This document shows positions 1 through 5,025 of a stretch of DNA of 5,266 nucleotides, in pieces. Source of the stretch: Ruminococcaceae bacterium UBA7217 (GTDB taxonomy: Bacteria > Bacillota > Clostridia > Oscillospirales > Acutalibacteraceae); the NCBI GenBank assembly GCA_002490425.1, contig DKTZ01000007.1, positions 1 to 5,266 on the forward strand, given 5' to 3'. Made by a program: the position numbers and the translations under genes. The notes beneath the pieces were generated by a model. It was not told where the DNA came from. It made no database searches and saw nothing but the letters and a program-made list of their open reading frames with translations. How positions within the stretch are numbered: position 1 is the first letter of the stretch; each line of letters starts with the position of its first letter.

Positions 1-87
1 CATTTGTTTGTCAAAATTTTAAAATTTTTAGGATTTTTTTAGAAAAATTATAAAAAAGAATATATTTTTATAATTTTTCAAATTTTG

Positions 88-116
88 TTAACAAATATTA
101 CAAAGTTTTGTAATAT
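88..116 (+). promoter_or_regulatory. possible SigA promoter for the 138-240 RNA
   Basis: TTAACA (88-93, 5/6 to TTGACA), a 17-bp spacer and TAATAT (111-116, 4/6 to TATAAT) would start transcription near 122-124. An alternative -10, TATATT (128-133, 5/6), would start transcription at about 139-140, exactly at the foot of the first hairpin, but has no good -35. In such AT-rich DNA matches like these are common, so the call is tentative. Confidence 0.3.
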
Positions 117-118
117 TT
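93..118. repeat. 12-bp-arm perfect dyad, operator-like
   Basis: Positions 93-104 are perfectly complementary to 107-118, leaving only GT at the centre. The arms are almost all A/T (one G:C pair) and a short T run follows at 116-120. As RNA it would be a weak stem, so it is a poor terminator. As DNA it covers the spacer and -10 of the possible promoter at 88-116, which would suit a protein-binding site. The binding protein is unknown. Confidence 0.4.
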
Positions 119-137
119 TTCGATTAATATATTGATG

Positions 138-240
138 TACTCACAGACAACCTGTGAGTAACATACCCCATCCTCAAACAACCCCTCAGACTGAATTATT
201 CAGTCGGAAAAACGCACGTCCCGCAAGCGTGCGTTTTTTT
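138..240 (+). ncRNA. candidate small RNA with three hairpins and a C-rich linker
   Basis: Three perfect stem-loops follow one another. The first has a 9-bp stem, 138-146 with 152-160, and a 5-nt loop. The second has a 7-bp stem, 189-195 with 199-205, and a TTA loop. The third is a terminator, 208-218 with 228-238, followed by a T run. The first two are joined by a 28-nt linker (161-188) that contains no G and carries two CCCC runs and TCCTC. It would therefore stay single-stranded and could pair with G-rich ribosome-binding sites. No plausible protein is encoded. The layout is that of a Firmicute trans-acting small RNA of about 100-120 nt. The conserved forespore RNA CsfG of endospore formers is one comparator, given the spoIIQ neighbour, but I cannot confirm sequence identity. 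Alternatively it is a long attenuating leader of the downstream gene. The 5' end is uncertain (122-140). Confidence 0.55.
208..240 (+). terminator. Rho-independent terminator of the small RNA
   Basis: ACGCACG (212-218) pairs perfectly with CGTGCGT (228-234), extended by A:T pairs to 208/238. The loop is 9 nt (219-227) and the stem runs into a seven-T tract (234-240). It lies 64 nt before the spoIIQ-like start codon, so it would separate the upstream RNA from that gene unless read through. Confidence 0.85.
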
Positions 241-256
241 CTTTGCTCAAATTTCA

Positions 257-285
257 GAATAAGCGAAAAAAATCTCGGCAATAAT
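257..285 (+). promoter_or_regulatory. candidate SigF (forespore) promoter of the spoIIQ-like gene
   Basis: GAATA (257-261) matches the SigF -35 core GYATA at 4 of 5 positions. After a 15-bp spacer, GGCAATAAT (277-285) fits the SigF -10 consensus GGNNANANT completely. Known spoIIQ genes are SigF-dependent, so the position is meaningful. The predicted start near 291-293 gives a leader of only about 12 nt that begins at the ribosome-binding site. The weak points are the imperfect -35 and that very short leader. Confidence 0.42.
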
Positions 286-299
286 AATGCCGAGGTGAT
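274..299 (+). promoter_or_regulatory. hairpin overlapping the spoIIQ ribosome-binding site
   Basis: CTCGGCA (274-280) is perfectly complementary to TGCCGAG (288-294) across a 7-nt A/T loop. The 3' arm shares GAG (292-294) with the SD sequence GAGGTGAT (292-299), an 8-base match to the 16S rRNA 3' end. In an RNA started upstream, this stem would hide part of the SD. If the SigF-like promoter here is real, the same dyad is DNA spanning the -10 and is not transcribed. The sequence alone does not decide between the two. Confidence 0.5.
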
Positions 300-303
300 A
301 ATT

Positions 304-960
304 TTGAAAAGAAATAAAGAAAAACAGAAAAGGGCAATTTACTCTGCGGCGGCGATTGTGCTTTGTGCGGCGGCGTTAGGCTCTTTTTGGCTGACGAATA
401 AAAATCCCGAAAAGGAAAACACCGAGAGTAAAAGCGAAAGCTCACAGGTAATCACAACTGAGGCACAGCCGCAGGTAAATGTGCCCGTTACCAATGTGCC
501 GGATGACCGTGAAACCGAGCCAACAAAGGCTTCAAGCTGCTATTTTGCTTTGCCGTCCGAAAACAATATTACAAAGCATTATTCAGGTGCAGAATTGGTC
601 AAAAACACTACAACGGACGATTGGCGTGCGCACACAGGAGTTGACATTGCAGGTAAGGTGGGCGACCCTGTGAAATGTATTTGTGACGGCACGGTTACTG
701 ATGTTCGTGATGATGAGCTGTGGGGAGCAACGGTAACGGTTGACCACGGAAACGGCATAACGTCGGAATACAGGGGACTTGGCAGGGGCAGTACACCTGA
801 TGTGGGCACACAGATTAAAATTAACGACAAAATCGGAAATTTAGGCGAAATACCTGTTGAAAAGGCGGACGGTGTTCATTTGCATCTTGAAATTCGTGAA
901 AACGGTAAAAATATTGACCCCGAAACGGTAATAGGCAAAACCTACGAGTTTAAAAAGTAA
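304..960 (+). CDS. spoIIQ: SpoIIQ-like forespore M23 (LytM) peptidase-domain protein
   Basis: This predicts a 218-residue, single-pass membrane protein. A basic N-terminus (1-10) is followed by a membrane segment at about 11-30, a low-complexity linker (about 33-78) rich in E, S, T, K and P, and an M23/LytM domain from about 80 to 212. The zinc-site motifs are intact: HTGVD (H110, D114) and HLH (H192, H194). The TDDW segment just before the first motif resembles clostridial SpoIIQ. SpoIIQ is made in the forespore and pairs with SpoIIIAH from the mother cell to form the channel needed for engulfment and SigG activity. Bacillus subtilis SpoIIQ has lost the first zinc histidine, while clostridial versions keep it, as here. 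The TTG start at 304 is chosen because GAGGTGAT (292-299) sits at ideal spacing and the basic-plus-membrane N-terminus begins there. The longer frame back to 154 would read through two hairpins and a terminator. No spoIIID or spoIID is adjacent. It could instead be another membrane-anchored M23 protein. Confidence 0.78.
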   Translation: MKRNKEKQKRAIYSAAAIVLCAAALGSFWLTNKNPEKENTESKSESSQVITTEAQPQVNVPVTNVPDDRETEPTKASSCYFALPSENNITKHYSGAELVKNTTTDDWRAHTGVDIAGKVGDPVKCICDGTVTDVRDDELWGATVTVDHGNGITSEYRGLGRGSTPDVGTQIKINDKIGNLGEIPVEKADGVHLHLEIRENGKNIDPETVIGKTYEFKK

Positions 961-977
961 ATTTAATTTATCAGTCG

Positions 978-1006
978 TTGAGTTTTTCGCTTATTTATGA
1001 TAGTAT
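978..1006 (+). promoter_or_regulatory. possible SigA promoter of the phosphopantetheinyl transferase gene
   Basis: TTGAGT (978-983, 4/6), a 17-bp spacer and TAGTAT (1001-1006, 4/6) are preceded by an extended -10 TGA (998-1000). Transcription would start near 1013, leaving a leader of about 25 nt. No terminator is seen between 960 and this site, so read-through from the spoIIQ-like gene is also possible. Confidence 0.42.
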
Positions 1007-1037
1007 TTTTATATGAATGAACGAAAGGCAATGAAAA

Positions 1038-1508
1038 ATGGCTGAAATCAAAGTTTTTGAATACTGTGAAGCAAATCAAAAAAAGCATCTTGCCGCGGCG
1101 GTAAAGGAGCTGGAGGCAATGGGGGCTGAAAGCATTTCTTATCTTCCGAGCGGGAAGCCTGTTGCGGAAAACTGTTTTGTAAGCATTTCACATTCAAAGG
1201 GCAAATGCGCTGTGTGTGTGTCAAAAAATCCAATAGGTATTGATATTGAAAAAATTACGGACAGAGATTTTGAAAAGATAGTACGAAAAACTTTCGGTGA
1301 AAAGGAAAGGGAATATTACGGTAATAATAAATCGCCGCAGGTGTTTTATGAAATATGGACTCGCAAGGAAGCGTATTCCAAAATTTCAGGCGATGGAATA
1401 CGGGATATAATGAAAGCTACGGACACGTTTTTGCTTGACGGATACGAATTTAAAACGCAGATTCAGGACGGCTTTGTGCTGACGACCTGCGAAAAAAATA
1501 AATGTTGA
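1038..1508 (+). CDS. short Sfp-type 4'-phosphopantetheinyl transferase
   Basis: This 156-residue cytoplasmic enzyme is predicted to move 4'-phosphopantetheine from coenzyme A onto a serine of a carrier protein (acyl or peptidyl carrier). The family motifs occur in order: GKP (39-41), FVSISHSKG (47-55, with the conserved SH), GIDIE (67-71, with Mg-binding D69 and E71) and WTRKEAYSK (107-115, with E111). Typical Sfp proteins have about 220-240 residues. This one has a reduced N-terminal half and a short C-terminus, but every catalytic motif is present, so it is probably a compact functional version. The start is supported by GAAAGG (1023-1028), 9 nt upstream. An ATG at 1031 is out of frame. The gene lies 77 nt after the spoIIQ-like gene and ends at a strong terminator. 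No polyketide or nonribosomal peptide synthase gene and no carrier protein is nearby, so its partner is unknown. It might serve fatty-acid synthesis if AcpS is absent, which is inference. Confidence 0.88.
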   Translation: MAEIKVFEYCEANQKKHLAAAVKELEAMGAESISYLPSGKPVAENCFVSISHSKGKCAVCVSKNPIGIDIEKITDRDFEKIVRKTFGEKEREYYGNNKSPQVFYEIWTRKEAYSKISGDGIRDIMKATDTFLLDGYEFKTQIQDGFVLTTCEKNKC

Positions 1509-1525
1509 AATTAAATATATGCAGT

Positions 1526-1564
1526 AAAAACAGCTCCCAATTGTTACGGGAGCTGTTTTTTTTT
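1526..1564 (+). terminator. Rho-independent terminator after the phosphopantetheinyl transferase gene
   Basis: CAGCTCCC (1531-1538) pairs perfectly with GGGAGCTG (1548-1555) across a 9-nt loop, extended by A:T pairs (1526-1530 with 1556-1560). A run of nine T follows the GC stem (1556-1564). It begins 18 nt after the stop codon and ends the upstream transcription unit. Confidence 0.92.
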
Positions 1565-1629
1565 GTATGACGAAGACTGAAAATCTTATAATAATTTACG
1601 CTGAATTACCCGGTGCAACAAATCATTGC

Positions 1630-1658
1630 GTGACAAATTGACGGGAAAATGGTTTAAT
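1630..1658 (+). promoter_or_regulatory. SigA-like promoter of the HTH gene
   Basis: GTGACA (1630-1635, 5/6), a 17-bp spacer and TTTAAT (1653-1658, 5/6) predict a start near 1665. This leaves a short leader that keeps the SD AAAGGGGG (1667-1674). An overlapping alternative, TTGACG (1638-1643) with GATAAT (1660-1665), would start inside or after the SD and is less likely. Confidence 0.5.
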
Positions 1659-1681
1659 AGATAATGAAAGGGGGCATTTTT

Positions 1682-1927
1682 ATGGACATAAACAAAAATA
1701 TTAAAAAAATGCGAACCGAGAAAAAGCTTACGCAGGAAGAGCTTGCTCAAAAAATAAATGTTACCCGTCAGGCGGTTTCAAATTGGGAAAACGCAAAGAC
1801 ACAGCCTGACCTTGAAACGCTTATTTCAATAGCAGAAGCACTCCAGGTCGACTTTGAAGCCTTATTAAACGTATTTCTGATTTTCATATTTCTTTTTCTT
1901 ATTAAAATATTGACTAATGTAGGTTAA
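1682..1927 (+). CDS. XRE/HTH_3 DNA-binding protein with short hydrophobic tail, possibly truncated
   Basis: This 81-residue product has a complete Cro/C1-type helix-turn-helix at about 7-62. The TQEELA segment (17-22) and VTRQAVSNWENAKTQPD (27-43) contain the recognition helix, so sequence-specific DNA binding is predicted. Immediately after the domain, residues 64-77 are strongly hydrophobic (VFLIFIFLFLIKIL), enough for at most one short membrane segment, and the protein ends at G81. Many clostridial relatives carry a longer C-terminal region with several membrane helices, so this may be a 3'-shortened remnant. It could also be a genuine membrane-tethered mini-regulator. The start at 1682 is chosen for the SD AAAGGGGG, 7 nt upstream. 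The in-frame ATG at 1664 overlaps that SD and the predicted transcription start. The last codons overlap the promoter of the next gene. Target genes are unknown; autoregulation or control of the neighbouring kinase is inference. Confidence 0.72.
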   Translation: MDINKNIKKMRTEKKLTQEELAQKINVTRQAVSNWENAKTQPDLETLISIAEALQVDFEALLNVFLIFIFLFLIKILTNVG

Positions 1928-1938
1928 CATTATAAAAT
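1910..1938 (+). promoter_or_regulatory. SigA-like promoter of the phosphotransferase gene
   Basis: TTGACT (1910-1915, 5/6), a 17-bp spacer and TAAAAT (1933-1938, 5/6) form one of the best promoter matches in the window, predicting a start near 1945 and a leader of about 48 nt. The -35 and most of the spacer lie within the last six codons of the HTH gene, whose stop is at 1925-1927. No terminator separates the two genes, so cotranscription is also possible. Confidence 0.55.
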
Positions 1939-1992
1939 TATTTATATAGCAATACACAATCAATCGATGGGAAAACAGGCAGGGGGAAAAGT

Positions 1993-2898
1993 ATGAACGC
2001 AAATGAAGTTATGACTTATATTGCACAAAACACGGAGTTTATGCCAACAAATATTTCCGTGGCGGGAAAGGGCGCGAGCGCCTGTGTTTATAAGATTGAG
2101 TTAGAAAAAGAACCGTATGCGGTTGCGGTGAAATGCAGTAATAATGCAGAGCTTTTAAAGCAGGAATATGAGCAGATTAAATTTATAAATGACAGGGTTG
2201 ACTGCAAAATGCCCCGTTTGTATCATTTCGGGGTGTGCGGTGACAGCAGTGCCGTTATGGTGATGGAGCATTTTGACGGAATCAGTGCAGGCAATTTGAA
2301 AAATATCAGAAAGGCAAAGAAAATTCTTCCTGATATGATTGTAGATAATTTGCTGAAAATTCATTCCGTGTGCGGCTCTAAATTCGGACCTGTCGATAAT
2401 GCTGTTTATGACACTTGGTATGATTATTATTCCGAATTTGCGGGAGAAATATATGACTTTGTAAAGACGGAATATGATAACGGAAATTTGAGAAAAAAGG
2501 TCTTTACGGCAGTTAAGCTTTCGTATGAAAAGCTCGGGAAAATTTTGCGAGATACTAAGGGAGAGCCGACGCTTATACACGGGGATTATTGGCAGCCGAA
2601 TTTCATAGTCAATCCCGAAACATTTGAGCTTGTGGGCGTTATTGACCCGTTTAATATAATGTGGGCAGAGCCTGAATACGAGCTGTTTGCGCTTACTGTA
2701 GGCGGAAGCAAAAAGCTAAAGCTTTATGAAAATTATAAAAGCAAAACAACTCCGAGTAAATATTGCGATTTAAAGGTGGAGCTTTACGCTCTTTATAACG
2801 AGCTTTTATGGTATAAAAAACTCGGCTCAGTAAGTAAAGAGTATTTAATGTACCGCTCAAAGAGACTTCTCAAACAGATGAACAGGAACGGAATTTAA
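1993..2898 (+). CDS. APH/fructosamine-kinase-fold small-molecule phosphotransferase
   Basis: This 301-residue cytoplasmic protein has the eukaryotic-like kinase fold used by aminoglycoside phosphotransferases, choline kinases and fructosamine kinases. Visible elements are a nucleotide loop (GKGASACVYKI, 25-35), the ATP-binding lysine in VAVKC (K47), a helix-C glutamate in KQEYEQ (E58 or E60), a hinge (VMVMEHFDG, 88-96), the catalytic loop HGDYWQPN (H196, D198, N203) and the metal-binding aspartate in VIDPF (D218). A PEYELF segment (227-232) follows, matching the P..DLA region of the family. All catalytic residues are present, so it should be active. HGDYW with a following IDP is closer to fructosamine kinases than to classical resistance APHs, but the substrate cannot be read from sequence. 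A deglycating kinase or a sugar/choline-type kinase are options, and antibiotic resistance should not be assumed. The SD AGGGGG (1981-1986) lies 6 nt before the start. It ends at the bidirectional terminator facing the convergent gene. Confidence 0.85.
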   Translation: MNANEVMTYIAQNTEFMPTNISVAGKGASACVYKIELEKEPYAVAVKCSNNAELLKQEYEQIKFINDRVDCKMPRLYHFGVCGDSSAVMVMEHFDGISAGNLKNIRKAKKILPDMIVDNLLKIHSVCGSKFGPVDNAVYDTWYDYYSEFAGEIYDFVKTEYDNGNLRKKVFTAVKLSYEKLGKILRDTKGEPTLIHGDYWQPNFIVNPETFELVGVIDPFNIMWAEPEYELFALTVGGSKKLKLYENYKSKTTPSKYCDLKVELYALYNELLWYKKLGSVSKEYLMYRSKRLLKQMNRNGI

Positions 2899-2900
2899 TG

Positions 2901-2938
2901 AAAAAAGGGCAGGTGTGAAAACCTGCCCTTTTCCTTTT
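2901..2938. terminator. bidirectional terminator between convergent genes
   Basis: A perfect 12-bp stem, 2903-2914 with 2921-2932, encloses a 6-nt GTGAAA loop. On the plus strand it is followed by T runs (2929-2932 and 2935-2938). On the minus strand the complement of 2901-2906 supplies six T. It starts just after the stop of the phosphotransferase gene (2896-2898) and lies about 17 nt beyond the stop of the minus-strand gene (2950-2952), so it serves both. Confidence 0.93.
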
Positions 2939-2949
2939 GTATACAATTA

Positions 2950-5025
2950 TTATTCCTCGCTGCTCTTGCGCGCCTGATAATCTGCGATTACTTTATCTGC
3001 GACGGCTTTGGGCGCTTCCTCGTAGCGTGTGAAATCAAAGGTGAAGCTGCCTCTGCCTGCCGTAACGGAGCGAAGAACCGTTGAGAAATTGCTCATTTCA
3101 GCCATGGGAACTTCTGCTGTAAGCTCCTGAATTTTCGGGTCGTCTGTCGGTCCCATTCCCAAAACTCTGCCTCGGCGTTTTGTAACGTCACCCATAACCG
3201 TGCCAAGCTTGTCGTCGGGCATAAATACCTTCAATGCGCCGATTGGCTCCAAAATTACGGGATTTGCCTGCGGAATACCTGCTTTGTAAGCCATAGATGC
3301 GGCAGTCTTGAATGCCATTTCCGAAGAGTCAACGGGGTGGTATGAGCCGTCATAAAGAACTGCACGGACGCCTACCATTGGATAGCCTGCAAGAACGCCT
3401 TCACGCACTGATTCGGTAAGTCCCTTTTCAACTGCGGGGAAGAAGTTCTTGGGAACTGCGCCGCCGACAACCTCTTCCGTAAATTCAAGTCCGTCGGAAA
3501 CGCACGGCTCAAATCTTACCCAAACATCACCGAACTGACCGTGACCGCCCGACTGCTTTTTGTATTTGCCCTGAGCTTTTGCGGTACTGCGGATAGTTTC
3601 ACGGTACGCAACCTTCGGAACTGTCAAATCAACATCAATTCCGAATCGGTTTTTTAGCTTTGAAACAATAACATCGAGGTGCATTTCACCCATTCCCGAA
3701 AGTACCTGTTCTCTTGTTTCTTTGTTTGTAACGTAAGAAATTGAGGGGTCTTCTTCAATAAGTTTGTAAAGACCTTGAGCGGCTTTGTCCTCTTCGCCTT
3801 TTTTGCGAACCTTGACTGCCATTGAAAGGCAGGGCTTGGGAGCGGCAACGGGTTCTAAGATAACCTGTTCCTTGGGACTTGAAAGCGTGTCACCCGTTTT
3901 AAGTGATGAAAGCTTTGTAAGCACACCTATGTCGCCTGCGGAAATCTCTTTCATTTCCTCCTGCTTGCCGCCTATTAATGTAACGATTTTGCCGATTTTT
4001 TCATTTTCACCTGTGCGCATATTAAGAACCGGTGTGTCGGACGCAAGCCTGCCCCTTACTACCTTGACAAATGAAAGCTTGCCGATGAATGCGTCGGAAA
4101 CTGTTTTAAAGCAGATTGCGGCAAGAGCGCCGTTTGCGTCACACTCGATTTCCGTTGCGTCTCCGTCGGGTGTGGAAGCAATTTCTGCGGCTCCTGATTT
4201 TGCGCTGGGAGCGGTCCAGACAAGACCGTTAAGAAGCTGGTCAACGCCTGCGCCCGTAGCGCCCGCAACGGCTAAAACGGGAATTAAAAGTCCCTCTTCA
4301 ATTCCTGCGCAGAAGCCCTGAATAATTTCCTCCTGAGTGAATTTTTCACCTGAGAAATATTTTTCCATAAGTGCTTCGTCTGCTGAGGCAACAGACTCCA
4401 TAAACGCCTCGTGAAGCTCATTTATTACAGGGTCGTTCGGTATAGCGACCTTTGTGGATTTGCAGCCGTTATATTCATAAGCCGAGTCCGTAATAAAGTT
4501 AACGTAAGATTTTACGAGATTACCTTCCATATAGGGCACTACTGTGGGGCAAAGCGTACTGCCCCATCTGTTTTTGAGCGCTTCGTAGGTTTTGTAGAAA
4601 TTTCTGTGGTCGGAGTCGGTCTTTGTAATCGCAAAAACTCTTTTGAGTCCGTTTTTGCCTGCGGCTTTAACCGCTTTTTCCGTGCCGACGTCAACTTCAG
4701 ACCCCGCCGAGGTAACTATAAGTGCGGTTTCAACAGCTCTCAGAGCCTCTGTCTGGCTGTTTTCAAAATCAAAAAGACCCGGAACGTCAATAATATTGAG
4801 TTTAGTGTTGTCCCATTCAAATGACGCCAATGCCGAAGAAACGGAACAGCCCCTTTTCTTTTCCTCATCGTCATAGTCAAGAACGGCAGTACCCGAGGCT
4901 ACAACTCCCAATCTGTCGGTTACGCCCGCCGTGTAGAGCATTGCCTCGCAAAGCGTGGTTTTGCCTTTTCCGCCGTGGCCTATGACGGCAATGTTTTTAA
5001 TACTGTCTGCTGAATAAGGTTTCAT
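2950..5025 (-). CDS. EF-G-like translation-factor GTPase (EF-G-2 subfamily)
   Basis: This 691-residue protein is full length for EF-G, with all five domains. The GTPase domain (1 to about 280) has the P-loop GHGGKGKTTL (16-25), switch I RGCSVSS (58-64), switch II DVPGLFDF (80-87) and TKTD (134-137) in place of NKxD. Domains II and III follow. Domain IV starts near 479 and carries QSGGHGQFGDVW (491-502) and the tip loop DGSYHPVDSSEMAF (559-572), which in EF-G reaches the decoding centre. Domain V ends the protein. The GxGxGKTTL P-loop, the missing switch II histidine (L84) and the TKxD motif resemble Thermus thermophilus EF-G-2, not the housekeeping fusA product, which has AHxDAGKTT, DTPGHVDF and NKMD. 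The likely role is a ribosome-binding GTPase acting on translocation or under special conditions; the physiological function of this subfamily is poorly known. The start at 5025 has the SD AAAGGGG (complement of 5034-5040), 8 nt upstream. An upstream in-frame ATG at 5100 has no such site and would add 25 unconserved residues. No ribosomal genes are nearby, as expected for a paralogue. Confidence 0.93.
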   Translation of the reverse strand: MKPYSADSIKNIAVIGHGGKGKTTLCEAMLYTAGVTDRLGVVASGTAVLDYDDEEKKRGCSVSSALASFEWDNTKLNIIDVPGLFDFENSQTEALRAVETALIVTSAGSEVDVGTEKAVKAAGKNGLKRVFAITKTDSDHRNFYKTYEALKNRWGSTLCPTVVPYMEGNLVKSYVNFITDSAYEYNGCKSTKVAIPNDPVINELHEAFMESVASADEALMEKYFSGEKFTQEEIIQGFCAGIEEGLLIPVLAVAGATGAGVDQLLNGLVWTAPSAKSGAAEIASTPDGDATEIECDANGALAAICFKTVSDAFIGKLSFVKVVRGRLASDTPVLNMRTGENEKIGKIVTLIGGKQEEMKEISAGDIGVLTKLSSLKTGDTLSSPKEQVILEPVAAPKPCLSMAVKVRKKGEEDKAAQGLYKLIEEDPSISYVTNKETREQVLSGMGEMHLDVIVSKLKNRFGIDVDLTVPKVAYRETIRSTAKAQGKYKKQSGGHGQFGDVWVRFEPCVSDGLEFTEEVVGGAVPKNFFPAVEKGLTESVREGVLAGYPMVGVRAVLYDGSYHPVDSSEMAFKTAASMAYKAGIPQANPVILEPIGALKVFMPDDKLGTVMGDVTKRRGRVLGMGPTDDPKIQELTAEVPMAEMSNFSTVLRSVTAGRGSFTFDFTRYEEAPKAVADKVIADYQARKSSEE

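Larger units (their letters stand above)
1..137. other. AT-rich non-coding left edge with nested palindromes
   Basis: No credible coding region is seen here. The stretch is dominated by A and T runs. It holds a perfect 12-bp palindrome, TTTGTTAACAAA (84-95), running into a larger dyad at 93-118. On the minus strand a TTGACA hexamer (complement of 9-14) points left out of the window. It could be the -35 of a divergent gene beyond the edge, but its -10 would lie outside the window, so this cannot be judged. Confidence 0.6.

Noticed and set aside
72..86. CodY box
   Set aside because: Only about 10 of 15 positions match and the central conserved bases are missing. AT-rich DNA gives such matches readily.
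84..95. Rex (redox regulator) binding site
   Set aside because: The sequence contains TTGTTAACAA, but the Rex consensus has two half-sites separated by a short spacer. Here the arms are fused, so the match is only partial.
111..141. SigE promoter upstream of the small RNA
   Set aside because: TAATATT (111-117) fits the -35 consensus, but the best -10 (134-141) matches only 5 of 8 positions, has a 16-bp spacer, and would start transcription inside the first hairpin.
154..303. N-terminal extension of the spoIIQ-like frame back to a GTG at 154
   Set aside because: It would read through the second hairpin and a strong terminator, starts inside the first hairpin with no SD, and yields a non-family N-terminus. 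TTG 304 has an excellent SD and begins the basic-plus-membrane segment.
1563..1592. Promoter using TATAAT at 1587-1592
   Set aside because: The -10 is perfect, but the only -35 candidate (TTGTAT, 1563-1568, 18-bp spacer) lies in the terminator tail and matches poorly. The 1630-1658 promoter is nearer the gene and better balanced.
1993..2898. Aminoglycoside resistance gene
   Set aside because: Only the general kinase-fold motifs are shared. Nothing in the sequence or its neighbours points to drug modification or to a mobile resistance context.
3785..4321. Plus-strand open frame of 178 codons, plus other frames inside the EF-G-2-like gene
   Set aside because: They are antisense or shifted shadows of a fully conserved coding region, with low-complexity translations and no ribosome-binding site.
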